Assembly: GCA_905211675.1 (NCBI GenBank)
Contig: CAJMBP010000010.1
Location: forward strand, 1 to 31,602
DNA: 31,602 nt
Source of the DNA: an uncultured Oscillospiraceae bacterium
Lineage (GTDB): Bacteria; Bacillota; Clostridia; Oscillospirales; Acutalibacteraceae
Direction: 5' to 3'
Below are positions 8,644-16,655 of this stretch, one piece after another. Both the position numbers and the translations under genes were made by a program. How positions within the stretch are numbered: the first letter of the stretch is position 1; each line of letters starts with the position of its first letter. The notes beneath the pieces were generated by a model. That model was not told the origin of the DNA. It did no database searches and worked only from the letters and a program-made list of their open reading frames with translations.

Positions 8644-9192
8644 TCAATAGTTTTCGGCGTGAACTTCAAAATATGCTTTCGGGTGCGCGCATACAGGGCA
8701 TATCTCGGGAGCCTTTGTTCCAACAACGATATGACCGCAGTTGCGGCATTCCCAAACCTTAACTTCACTTTTTTCAAAAACCTTAGCGGTTTCAACATTT
8801 TGAAGCAGTTTGCGGTAACGCTCTTCGTGGTGCTTCTCAATCTCGGCTACCATTCTGAATTTGGCGGCAAGCTCACCAAAGCCCTCGGCTTCTGCCGTTT
8901 CGGCAAAGCCTTTGTACATGTCGGTCCATTCATAATTTTCTCCCTCGGCGGCAGAAAGCAGATTTTCGGCTGTGTCGCCCAAGCCGTTTAATTCTTTGAA
9001 CCACATTTTTGCGTGTTCTTTTTCATTATCGGCAGTTTTTTGAAAAAGTGCCGCTATCTGCTCAAAGCCTTCTTTTTTAGCCTTTGACGCAAAATAGGTG
9101 TACTTGTTTCGTGCCTCAGATTCGCCGCTGAAGGCCGCCATAAGATTTTTTTCAGTTTGTGTTCCTGCGTATTTGTTTGTTTTTACAGACAT
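8644..9192 (-). CDS. Rubrerythrin
   Basis: Cytosolic non-haem di-iron peroxidase that reduces hydrogen peroxide in anaerobes. The N-terminal ferritin-like four-helix domain (about 1-140) carries the di-iron ligands in GESEARNKY, DNEKEHAKM and EIEKHHEERY. The C-terminal rubredoxin-like domain has two CxxC pairs, WECRNCGH and ICPVCAHP, for an Fe(Cys)4 site. The frame extends to a TTG at 9210, but the ATG at 9192 has AAGGAG seven bases upstream, giving 182 residues. It has its own sigma-A promoter (9230-9258). With the superoxide dismutase next door, the two form a consecutive superoxide-to-peroxide-to-water detoxification pair. Confidence 0.94.
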   Translation of the reverse strand: MSVKTNKYAGTQTEKNLMAAFSGESEARNKYTYFASKAKKEGFEQIAALFQKTADNEKEHAKMWFKELNGLGDTAENLLSAAEGENYEWTDMYKGFAETAEAEGFGELAAKFRMVAEIEKHHEERYRKLLQNVETAKVFEKSEVKVWECRNCGHIVVGTKAPEICPVCAHPKAYFEVHAENY

Positions 9193-9229
9193 AACAATTC
9201 TCCTTTTCAAATCGTATTTGTTTAATTAT

Positions 9230-9258
9230 ATTATACATATTTATTTTAAAATTATCAA
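9230..9258 (-). promoter_or_regulatory. Sigma-A-type promoter of rubrerythrin
   Basis: On the minus strand: TTGATA (9253-9258), a 17-base spacer, and TATAAT (9230-9235), 38 bases from the start codon. The -35 overlaps the stop of the permease gene. Confidence 0.75.
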
Positions 9259-10031
9259 GAGAAAAAATTGACCGCCATTATGAGCAGGCCTAAAACGGTA
9301 AGTATTATTCCTACTGTTCGGTTAAGCACCTTAGGCGTCGAACGGTTGGCAATTTTGGCGGCAATTTGCGCCCACAAAAGCGTAAACACAACGCAAAATA
9401 CAAGCGCCCATATATCCGGCATACCGTCTACCGCAAAGTGACTTACAGCCCCCGTAAGGGCGGTAAACGCCATTATAAACACACTTGTTCCTACAGCCGT
9501 TTTAAGCTCGTAGCCCAAAATGCTTGTCAAAATCAGCAGCATCATCATTCCGCCGCCGGCACCGACAAAGCCGCATATACAGCCTATTGCCGCACCGCAT
9601 ATTACAGACTGTATCGCCTGTTTTCTTTTAGAAGTTTCTGCAAGCTTTTCTTTTGTCGTCATAACAGGCTTTATAATAAATTTTATACCTAAAAGAAAGG
9701 TCATAAACACCGAAAATCCGCCCATAGTTGTGTTTGGCACAAACGACGCGGCAACACTGCTGATTGCGGTAAAGGTAAGAACGCTGAAAAGCATTATAAG
9801 TCCGTTTTTAATATCAAGATTTTTACTTTTTCCGTAGGTGTATGCGCTGACCGCGCTTGCCAGCACATCGCTTGCAAGGGCTATTCCGACTGCACTGTAA
9901 GCAGGCATATCCAAAAAAGTGATAAGCATGGGGCTTATTACCGCCGCGGCGCTCATACCCGCAAAGCCGGTGCCCAAGCCCGCACCTATGCTCGCTATAA
10001 AACAAATTATGAGCTTGTAAAGTATCTCCAT
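9255..10031 (-). CDS. TauE/SafE (DUF81) family membrane permease
   Basis: Predicted inner-membrane anion exporter of the TauE/SafE family, whose studied members move sulfite, sulfoacetate or related organosulfur anions; the substrate here is unknown. About eight hydrophobic segments are seen, in two repeats. The first includes IGAGLGTGFAGMSAAAV with a small-residue loop, and the second includes GCICGFVGAGGGMMMLLIL, the typical glycine-rich repeat motif. The preferred start is the ATG at 10031 (258 residues), with AGGTGA seven bases upstream; an ATG 27 bases earlier has no such site. An extended -10 (TGCTACAAT, 10049-10057) precedes it. It is divergent from pth. Confidence 0.85.
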   Translation of the reverse strand: MEILYKLIICFIASIGAGLGTGFAGMSAAAVISPMLITFLDMPAYSAVGIALASDVLASAVSAYTYGKSKNLDIKNGLIMLFSVLTFTAISSVAASFVPNTTMGGFSVFMTFLLGIKFIIKPVMTTKEKLAETSKRKQAIQSVICGAAIGCICGFVGAGGGMMMLLILTSILGYELKTAVGTSVFIMAFTALTGAVSHFAVDGMPDIWALVFCVVFTLLWAQIAAKIANRSTPKVLNRTVGIILTVLGLLIMAVNFFS

Positions 10032-10048
10032 AAAATCACCTGCCGAAA

Positions 10049-10057
10049 ATTGTAGCA
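10049..10057 (-). promoter_or_regulatory. Extended -10 element of the permease gene
   Basis: On the minus strand TG-C-TACAAT lies about 18 bases from the ATG at 10031. No good -35 is visible at 17 bases, which is tolerated with an extended -10. The rest of 10058-10152 is AT-rich and contains a TATAAT at 10114-10119 that may serve pth, without a convincing -35. Confidence 0.4.
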
Positions 10058-10152
10058 TAACAATGTTAATAAATTGTTAAAGCTGTGATTTTTTTATTTT
10101 AATAGTTCTTGAATATAATATAACTATGTGTTAATATATTTTCGGTGATAAA

Positions 10153-10749
10153 ATGTTTTTTAAAAAAGAAAAAGGCGGTGCTTTCGGCTATCTTATAGCA
10201 GGGCTGGGCAACCCCGGCCGCGAGTATGAAAACACCCGCCATAACGCAGGCTTTGCCGCGGCGGATATTTTGGCTGACAAGTTTAAAATAAATTTGTCAA
10301 AAAATAAATTCGACGCAATTTACGGCGACGGTATAATTGCGGGCGAGCGGGTTTTGCTTGCAAAGCCTCAAACCTTTATGAATTTGTCGGGAAAAGCCGT
10401 GCAAAAGCTGTCGGCGTTCTATAAAATACCGCTTAACAAAATAATTATTATGCACGACGACGTATCGCTTGATGTTGGCAAAATACGCATTCGCCGCAAG
10501 GGAAGCGCGGGCGGTCAAAAGGGTATGAACGATATAATAAACGCTTTTGGCAGTGAAGAAATACCGCGTATAAAAATAGGCGTCGGCTCAAAGCCCAGTC
10601 CCGATTACGATATGAAGGATTGGGTGCTGGGTAAAATTCCGCGCGAGCAACAGCCCGACTTTAATCTTGCCTGTCAAAATGCGGCAAACGCTGTAGAGGA
10701 GTTAATAGCGCACGGTATTGATTCTGCCATGAACAAATACAGCAAATAA
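10153..10749 (+). CDS. pth: Peptidyl-tRNA hydrolase
   Basis: Releases tRNA from peptidyl-tRNA that drops off the ribosome; essential in most bacteria. The 198-residue chain carries the family signatures AGLGNPGREYENTRHNAGF (with the catalytic His in TRHNAGF), PQTFMNLSG, and MHDDVSLDVG (with the catalytic-site Asp). It has a slightly longer N-terminus (FFKKEKGGAFG) than E. coli Pth. The ribosome binding site (GGTGAT) is modest. It is followed six bases later by mfd, and the pth-mfd linkage is standard in Firmicutes. Confidence 0.96.
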   Translation: MFFKKEKGGAFGYLIAGLGNPGREYENTRHNAGFAAADILADKFKINLSKNKFDAIYGDGIIAGERVLLAKPQTFMNLSGKAVQKLSAFYKIPLNKIIIMHDDVSLDVGKIRIRRKGSAGGQKGMNDIINAFGSEEIPRIKIGVGSKPSPDYDMKDWVLGKIPREQQPDFNLACQNAANAVEELIAHGIDSAMNKYSK

Positions 10750-10755
10750 ATTTGT

Positions 10756-13700
10756 ATGAAATATTTATTTGATATATTAAAAAATGAGCCCGATTACGCG
10801 CGTATGCTTAAGGCGATCGGCGAAGGCCGACTGCCGCTTGCGGCAAGCGGCATGTCATGGGTGCATAAGGCGCTTATTACAGCCTGCCTTGTAAATCACA
10901 CGGGCAAAAAGGCGGCGGTTGTCACCCCCGACGAGCAGAGCGCGACCGCGCTTACCGCCGACCTTGAAGGCTTTGGTCTGACGGTGTTGCAGTTTACCTC
11001 GCGCGATTACAACACCGAACGGGTAACGGGCTACTCAAAAGAATATGAGCACAAGCGAATAGACACCCTGTCGAGAGTTCTCGACGGGGGCTTTGACGCG
11101 CTTATAATTCCTGCCGACGCCGCCGTTCAATATACCCTTCCGCCCGAAATTTTGGCGCAAAACACGATTATCGTTAATTCGACCGACAGCATTGATGTGT
11201 CGGTGTTTTGCAAGCGGCTTGAAAATGCGGGGTACACCCGTTGCGAGCTTTGCGAGGGTGTGGGTCAGTTTGCCGTGCGCGGAGGAATAATCGATATTTT
11301 TGCAACGGGAAATGACTACCCCGTTCGAATAGAGCTTTGGGGCGACGAGGTTGACAGTATCTCTTTTTTTGATATTGCTTCGCAACGCCGTTTTGAAAGC
11401 GCCGACAGCGTAAAAATTTACCCCGCAAACGAACTGCCGTTTGAATCGGACACTCTTGCCGAAAAATTAGAAAAATATTTAGGCTCGGCTAAAAAACTCG
11501 GCGATGAAGCCCGCGACTTTATAGAAAAAGACATCGAATTTTTAAAATCGGGTCTGCCCGTTTCACCCGATTTGTATATACCTTTTTTATACGAAAAACC
11601 CGCAACGGTTTTTGATTATGTAAAAAACTGTCTGACGGTGATTTGCGAATCGTCAGGCATAAACGAGCGGCTTAAAAGCATTTTTTCACTTGAAAAAGAA
11701 GATATAACGGCGTTGCTCGAAAGCGGTAAATTATGCCCGAAAAGCGCAAAAATGCGACTGAACTTCACAGAATTATATTCCTATTTTGAAAATGCGCTTT
11801 ATTTTGAAAATTTTCCGCGTACCGCTTATGAGCTTGAAATTAAAGAGCTTATTACATTTAATTTCAAGCGTTCTTCGGCTTGGAGCGGAGATATAAATGT
11901 TCTTACCGAGGATATTTCGTATATCACCCATATAAAAGGCATTGCTGTAATATTGGCGGGCGAGCCCAAAGCGGCGCGGGTGTTAACTCACGAGCTTTGC
12001 GACAGAGGTATAAACGCGCTATTTGTCGAAAACCCCGACAGCTTGGCGACAGGTGCGGTTTATGTAACCTCGGGCGGACTCTCGGGCGGTTTTGAAATTC
12101 CCATGTGCAAGCTGTGCGTAATAACACACAGGCATATAGCATCGGAGGGCCGGCTTGTTCGCCGCCGACACAAAGACGGCAAGCAGATAAATTCACTCGA
12201 CGAGCTTAACCGCGGCGATTATGTTGTTCACGCTTCGCACGGCATAGGCATTTTCGACGGCATAAACCGAATTACAAACGGTTCGGTTACAAAAGATTAT
12301 ATAAAAATCAAGTATGCGGGCAGCGATATACTTTATGTGCCGGTAACACAGCTTGATTTAGTGTCTAAATATATAGGCGCCGCCACCGAAAACGGAATAA
12401 AGCTAAACAAGCTGGGAGGCGGCGAATGGCAAAAAACCCGCGCCCGAGTTAAAAGCGCCGTTCGCAATATGGCAAAGCAATTAACCGAGCTTTATGCCAA
12501 GCGTATGTCAACAAAGGGTTATGCCTTCGGCCCCGATACCGACCTTCAAAGCGGCTTTGAAAGCCGTTTCGAATATGAAGAAACCGAAGATCAGCTTCGC
12601 TGTATCAATGAAATAAAACGAGATATGCAGCGTGAGGTTCCCATGGACAGACTGCTTTGCGGCGACGTGGGCTTCGGCAAAACCGAAGTGGCGCTTCGCG
12701 CCGCATTTAAGTGCGTAACCGAGGGCAAGCAGTGCGCGTTGCTGGTGCCCACAACGGTGCTTGCAAGCCAGCACTACAACACCGTTATCCGCCGTTTCGG
12801 CGATATGCCGCTTACCGTTAAGCTGCTCAACCGCTTTGTTTCTAAACGCGAGCAGCAAAAAACCGTCGCAGGCTTAAAGTCGGGCAGGGTTGATATGGTT
12901 GTAGGCACGCACCGTCTTATATCAAAGGATATTGTGTTCAAAAATATAGGTCTTGTAATTATAGACGAGGAACAGCGCTTCGGTGTTGCGCAAAAAGAAC
13001 GGCTTAAAGAGCTTTATCCGTTTGTTGATATACTTACACTTTCGGCAACGCCGATACCGAGAACGCTTAATATGGCCATGAGCGGTCTGCGCGATATGTC
13101 GTCTATAGACGAGGCGCCGCCCGACCGCCACCCCGTTCAAACCTATGTGTTAGAGCAGAACGACGGCATTTTGGCAGAGGCAATAAACAAAGAGCTTCGC
13201 CGCGGCGGTCAGGTTTATTACCTGCATAACCGCGTTGAAAGCATTGTAAACCGCGCCGCAAAATTAAAACAAATGCTCCCCCATGCGCGCGTAGGCATTG
13301 CGCACGGCAAAATGAGCGAGGACGAGCTTAGTGATGTTTGGCAAAAATTGCTCGAACACGAAATTGATGTTCTTGTTTGCACCACAATAATCGAAACGGG
13401 TGTTGATATGCCCAATGTAAACACGCTTATTGTTGAGGACGCCGACCGAATGGGGCTCTCGCAATTACATCAATTACGAGGCAGAGTAGGGCGCTCGCCC
13501 CGACGGGCTTATGCGTATTTTTGTTTTAAAAAGGGCAGAGAGCTTAGCGAGGTTGCGGCAAAACGCCTTGAAGCGATAAGGCAGTTTACCGAATTCGGTT
13601 CGGGCTTTAAAATTGCTATGCGTGACCTTGAAATACGGGGAGCCGGCAGTATTTTGGGCGGCGAACAGCACGGTAATATGGAGGCGGTGGGTTATGACAT

Positions 13701-14184
13701 GTACCTTAAACTGCTTGCCGACGCAGTAAATGAAGAAAAGGGCATAGAGTCGCACGAAGATTTAAGCTGTACGGTTGACCTTAACATTTCGGCGCATATA
13801 CCCGAAAAGTATATTACTTCACTGCCCGCACGGCTTGGCATTTACCGCCGAATTGCCGATATTCGCGATGACAGCGACGCCGCCGATGTTATTGACGAAT
13901 TGTGCGACCGTTTCGGCGAGCCGCCCAAATCGGTTATGGGGCTTATTGAAATATCGCTTCTGCGCAGTCGCGCCGCGGCGGTGGGTATTACCGAAATTAC
14001 AGGCACTCCCTCCTCGACGGTGCTTCATACCGTAAAGATTGATATGCAAATTGCGGCAAAGCTGTCGGACGAATTTAAAAACGCCTTTACGCTGTCTTCT
14101 TCGGGCGAGCCCGCATACATTATAAAACTTACGGGCGGAATAAAGCCGCAGGAGGTTGTGTCGCGGCTTTCGAAGATTTTGTAA
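10756..14184 (+). CDS. mfd: Transcription-repair coupling factor Mfd
   Basis: DNA translocase that removes RNA polymerase stalled at lesions and recruits UvrA for strand-specific excision repair. The 1142-residue length is normal. Order: UvrB-like N-terminal modules (about 1-330), a CarD-like RNA-polymerase-interacting domain around residues 490-550 (NRGDYVVHASHGIGIFDG), a superfamily 2 helicase with Walker A GDVGFGKTE from residue 636 and DEEQ from residue 737, the motif SATPIPRTLNMAMSG, the second RecA lobe with HQLRGRVGRS, and the C-terminal TRCF domain that masks the UvrA site. It is translated right after pth with only six bases between. Confidence 0.97.
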   Translation: MKYLFDILKNEPDYARMLKAIGEGRLPLAASGMSWVHKALITACLVNHTGKKAAVVTPDEQSATALTADLEGFGLTVLQFTSRDYNTERVTGYSKEYEHKRIDTLSRVLDGGFDALIIPADAAVQYTLPPEILAQNTIIVNSTDSIDVSVFCKRLENAGYTRCELCEGVGQFAVRGGIIDIFATGNDYPVRIELWGDEVDSISFFDIASQRRFESADSVKIYPANELPFESDTLAEKLEKYLGSAKKLGDEARDFIEKDIEFLKSGLPVSPDLYIPFLYEKPATVFDYVKNCLTVICESSGINERLKSIFSLEKEDITALLESGKLCPKSAKMRLNFTELYSYFENALYFENFPRTAYELEIKELITFNFKRSSAWSGDINVLTEDISYITHIKGIAVILAGEPKAARVLTHELCDRGINALFVENPDSLATGAVYVTSGGLSGGFEIPMCKLCVITHRHIASEGRLVRRRHKDGKQINSLDELNRGDYVVHASHGIGIFDGINRITNGSVTKDYIKIKYAGSDILYVPVTQLDLVSKYIGAATENGIKLNKLGGGEWQKTRARVKSAVRNMAKQLTELYAKRMSTKGYAFGPDTDLQSGFESRFEYEETEDQLRCINEIKRDMQREVPMDRLLCGDVGFGKTEVALRAAFKCVTEGKQCALLVPTTVLASQHYNTVIRRFGDMPLTVKLLNRFVSKREQQKTVAGLKSGRVDMVVGTHRLISKDIVFKNIGLVIIDEEQRFGVAQKERLKELYPFVDILTLSATPIPRTLNMAMSGLRDMSSIDEAPPDRHPVQTYVLEQNDGILAEAINKELRRGGQVYYLHNRVESIVNRAAKLKQMLPHARVGIAHGKMSEDELSDVWQKLLEHEIDVLVCTTIIETGVDMPNVNTLIVEDADRMGLSQLHQLRGRVGRSPRRAYAYFCFKKGRELSEVAAKRLEAIRQFTEFGSGFKIAMRDLEIRGAGSILGGEQHGNMEAVGYDMYLKLLADAVNEEKGIESHEDLSCTVDLNISAHIPEKYITSLPARLGIYRRIADIRDDSDAADVIDELCDRFGEPPKSVMGLIEISLLRSRAAAVGITEITGTPSSTVLHTVKIDMQIAAKLSDEFKNAFTLSSSGEPAYIIKLTGGIKPQEVVSRLSKIL

Positions 14185-14203
14185 AAAGGTTTACAATTTC
14201 GTA

Positions 14204-14232
14204 TAGACTTTTTTAAAATAATGGTATATAAT
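14204..14232 (+). promoter_or_regulatory. Sigma-A-type promoter of the PrsA-like gene
   Basis: TAGACT (14204-14209), a 17-base spacer and TATAAT (14227-14232), then a strong TAAGGAG ribosome binding site (14249-14255) ten bases before the ATG. It lies between mfd and the lipoprotein gene, giving the latter its own promoter. Confidence 0.65.
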
Positions 14233-14264
14233 TACTTTAACATTATATTAAGGAGAATTTTAAA

Positions 14265-15344
14265 ATGAATACCTTAAAAAGAATTTTATCGGCGGTGCTT
14301 TGTCTGGCACTAATGTCGCTCTGCCTTACGGGCTGTCACAAAAAGGGCGAGATTGCGGTTGTAATAGGCGATGTTGAGTTCAGCTCGGGTTACTACGCCT
14401 GCTCGCTTGTTTTTGCCGACACACAGGCTCGCTCAAAGGTTGAAGAGGGCCTTTCGGAAGAGGAAGCAAAAAAAGAAATCGATTATTACAAGCAAAAGGT
14501 CGAAGACACCGATTATGTCGAGTGGGTTGAAAACACCGCGCTTGAAACGCTTAAAAAGCTTGCGGCTGTTAAAGCACTCTGCAAGCAAGACGGCTTTGAG
14601 TTAGACGCCGAAACCGTATCAACGGCAAAAAGCAACGCCGATTATCTGTGGAAAACGGCGGGCTACTCGGCGCTGTTAGAGGCAAACGGCGTGAGCGCAG
14701 AAACCTTTAATCAATATATGATCGACAGCTATCTTACAAGTGAGTATTTTGAGCATATTTACGGCAAGGGCGGCGAAAAAGAAATTGCCGCCGACAAGCT
14801 GCTTGAACAAATGCAAAACAATTATGCGCTTGTAAATATTATTGAGGTTTCCACAAGCAGTCTTGAAGACGACGCAAAGACCGAAAAGCAAAATCAGCTT
14901 AATTCTTACGAAACCGCCCTTAAGTCAGGTGCAAAAACATTTGAAGAGGTTTACCTTGAATACAACGGTATTTCTGCCGATGAACACACTCACGAAGAAG
15001 CCGAAGAGGGCGAGACTCAACCGCTTGACCCCCACGCTACCGTAATAGGAGGCGAGGATACCGACTATTCGTCAGATTATTATGAAGACGCAAAAGCAAT
15101 GGCGGCAGGCGAAATTAAGGTTATAACCAAAGACGATTCGATTGCTTTGGTTGTTAAAAAGGACATTGTCGCCGACCCGTATTACCTTGAAAATCTCGAT
15201 ATCGCCCTTCGCAACGATATTGCAGGCGATGACTTCGAGGATGACATTAAGGGCTACGGCGAAAAGCTTAAATGCGATATTAACAAATCTGCAACCGGAC
15301 AGTTTAAGGTTAAAAAGCTTGTTTACCCCGAAAGCGGAAAATGA
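14265..15344 (+). CDS. PrsA/SurA-like foldase lipoprotein
   Basis: Predicted extracytoplasmic chaperone with a parvulin-type layout, helping secreted proteins fold. The signal peptide ends in the lipobox LTGC (Cys24), so the protein is membrane-anchored. After a beta stretch (IAVVIGDVEFSSGYYA) comes a long helical SurA_N-like region (about 45-190), then a region at 190-310 with parvulin-like order: VNIIEVS, a helical repeat with KTFEEVYLEY, ATVIGGED, and GEIKVITKDDSIALVV. Parvulin signature residues are weak, so peptidyl-prolyl isomerase activity is doubtful. Two acidic stretches stand out (around 235-250). Clostridia commonly have a PrsA-like gene between mfd and spoVT, which supports the call. 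Confidence 0.75.
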   Translation: MNTLKRILSAVLCLALMSLCLTGCHKKGEIAVVIGDVEFSSGYYACSLVFADTQARSKVEEGLSEEEAKKEIDYYKQKVEDTDYVEWVENTALETLKKLAAVKALCKQDGFELDAETVSTAKSNADYLWKTAGYSALLEANGVSAETFNQYMIDSYLTSEYFEHIYGKGGEKEIAADKLLEQMQNNYALVNIIEVSTSSLEDDAKTEKQNQLNSYETALKSGAKTFEEVYLEYNGISADEHTHEEAEEGETQPLDPHATVIGGEDTDYSSDYYEDAKAMAAGEIKVITKDDSIALVVKKDIVADPYYLENLDIALRNDIAGDDFEDDIKGYGEKLKCDINKSATGQFKVKKLVYPESGK

Positions 15345-15351
15345 AAAAACA

Positions 15352-15389
15352 CCGCGGCTATCTTAAATTAAAGATAGCCGCGGCTTTTA
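15352..15389. terminator. Bidirectional terminator, copy 1 of a near-identical pair
   Basis: A 13-bp perfect stem (CCGCGGCTATCTT, 15352-15364, with its complement at 15371-15383), a 6-base loop, and a T-rich tail. On the minus strand six T residues follow the stem, so it can also stop the AraC-family transcript. It is near-identical to the terminator at 17952-17990. Confidence 0.88.
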
Positions 15390-15443
15390 TTTTTATGTAA
15401 CCGTTTCTCCCAATATTCATTCCTCCGCGGGCAGTTTTTGCGT

Positions 15444-16277
15444 TTAAGCTTTAAATGAATTTTTTTCAAATTGAATTCTGTATGTTTTGGGAGTTATTCC
15501 GTTTGCTTCCCTAAACAGTTTAATAAAATAAGCAACATCGCCGAAGCCGAGTCGGTCTGAAATTTCTGTAACAGACAGTTGATTCTGCCGTAAATACGCT
15601 TTGGCTCTGCAAAGCTTGGCGGCAGTTCTGTATTCCGCAGGCGACATGCCCGAATATTCTTTGAAAAGCTTGCGAAAATACACCTCGCTGACATTGCACA
15701 AAGCGGCAATTTCCGATATTTTGAGCGCTTGCTCCTCGTCCTGCTCCATATAAGTAATACCCTTTGATATAATTCGGTATTTACCGCAATATTCCGTTTT
15801 GTAATATTCGCTCAACTTAAAAAGCAGATCGTACATTACCGATTTTATCTTTCCGATACATATAATGTTTGCCTCGCTGTAAGCGTCAAGCTTATTAAAA
15901 ATCGATTTGTAATTTGCGTTATCCGCGTCATAAACTGTTATTTGATCGTTTAAAACAAAGGGATTATTCTGTGAATCGTACATCGAAAAGTTTACACCTA
16001 TTGTATTGCTGTCTTTTGAAACAGGGTTAAAAAAGCGCACCGAATATTCGGAATTTGTGGGAGTGTAAACCACGGAATTGCTGTCGGCGTAAAGTTTTTT
16101 ACCGTTTTTAAAGGTGTATTCGGCACTGAAACCGTCAAGATACAGTAACATATTACAGCTCTTCGGCCGCCCGATACATGTGAATGTATTGTTGCTTGTC
16201 CAATACTGCTTCAAGGCGTTTATCGATGATAACGAATAATCACAGTTGTAAAGCTCAAAAGGAGATATTACCTTCAT
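15444..16277 (-). CDS. AraC-family transcriptional regulator
   Basis: Predicted cytosolic DNA-binding regulator, 277 residues. The N-terminal half (about 1-150) is a beta-rich, cupin-like sensing domain (SCNMLLYLDGFSAEYTF, SNSVVYTPTNSEYSVRFF) of the kind that binds sugars or related ligands. The C-terminal 100 residues hold the two AraC helix-turn-helix motifs: LKISEIAALCNVSEVYFRKL and LSVTEISDRLGFGDVAYFIK, followed by the conserved G-I-T-P-x-x-Y pattern. The ATG has AAGGGTG upstream and a promoter at 16294-16322. It is divergent from the oxidoreductase gene, which is the likely target. Ligand unknown. Confidence 0.9.
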   Translation of the reverse strand: MKVISPFELYNCDYSLSSINALKQYWTSNNTFTCIGRPKSCNMLLYLDGFSAEYTFKNGKKLYADSNSVVYTPTNSEYSVRFFNPVSKDSNTIGVNFSMYDSQNNPFVLNDQITVYDADNANYKSIFNKLDAYSEANIICIGKIKSVMYDLLFKLSEYYKTEYCGKYRIISKGITYMEQDEEQALKISEIAALCNVSEVYFRKLFKEYSGMSPAEYRTAAKLCRAKAYLRQNQLSVTEISDRLGFGDVAYFIKLFREANGITPKTYRIQFEKNSFKA

Positions 16278-16293
16278 TTCATCACCCTTTTTT

Positions 16294-16322
16294 ATTATAA
16301 TCCGCCCTTTTGCACATTACAA
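16294..16322 (-). promoter_or_regulatory. Promoter of the AraC-family gene
   Basis: On the minus strand TTGTAA (16317-16322), a 17-base spacer and TATAAT (16294-16299). The implied leader is very short, about ten bases, which lowers confidence. Confidence 0.5.
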
Positions 16323-16655
16323 GCAAATCAAAAAATTTTGTTTCGAAAAATTATACTATTGTATTAAAAAATAATATCACCCGTTCCGATTTTTTATTAT
16401 AATGACTATGGAATATCAAAAAAGTAATAGGGTCCGAACGGTGCATCGCAATAGGCATAAGGCGAATTATAGCTTCAAAAAATATATATTGCCTTAAACC
16501 GTCATTGACATAAAATACCGCAAAAGCGCGCGCTTTACGCACGCAAACAGGGTATATTGCCCGCAACGCTTTTGAGAAAAACAAAAATTTAATCTAATGT
16601 ATGACCAAATAAATTTCAGAAGGTTTAATTAAAAAAACCTAAGGGAGCGCTATTT
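16323..16655. promoter_or_regulatory. Long control region between AraC gene and oxidoreductase gene
   Basis: No gene is supported here. It holds a TATAAT at 16398-16403 without a good -35, an imperfect inverted repeat (TAAGGC at 16458-16463 with GCCTTA at 16491-16496), a perfect 14-bp GC-rich palindrome AAAGCGCGCGCTTT (16523-16536) that stands out in AT-rich DNA, and a short AGGTTT/AAACCT inverted repeat (16621-16640) just before the AAGGGAG ribosome binding site. These are candidate operator sites for the AraC-family or another regulator. Confidence 0.4.

Noticed and set aside
9193..9210. TTG start for rubrerythrin
   Set aside because: The ribosome binding site AAGGAG lies inside this extension and points to the ATG at 9192.
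16402..16497. A 31-codon open frame starting at ATG 16402
   Set aside because: It has no ribosome binding site, no recognisable product, and sits inside the control region.
16505..16510. TTGACA as the -35 of the oxidoreductase gene
   Set aside because: There is no -10 at 16-18 bases; the matching window is GC-rich.
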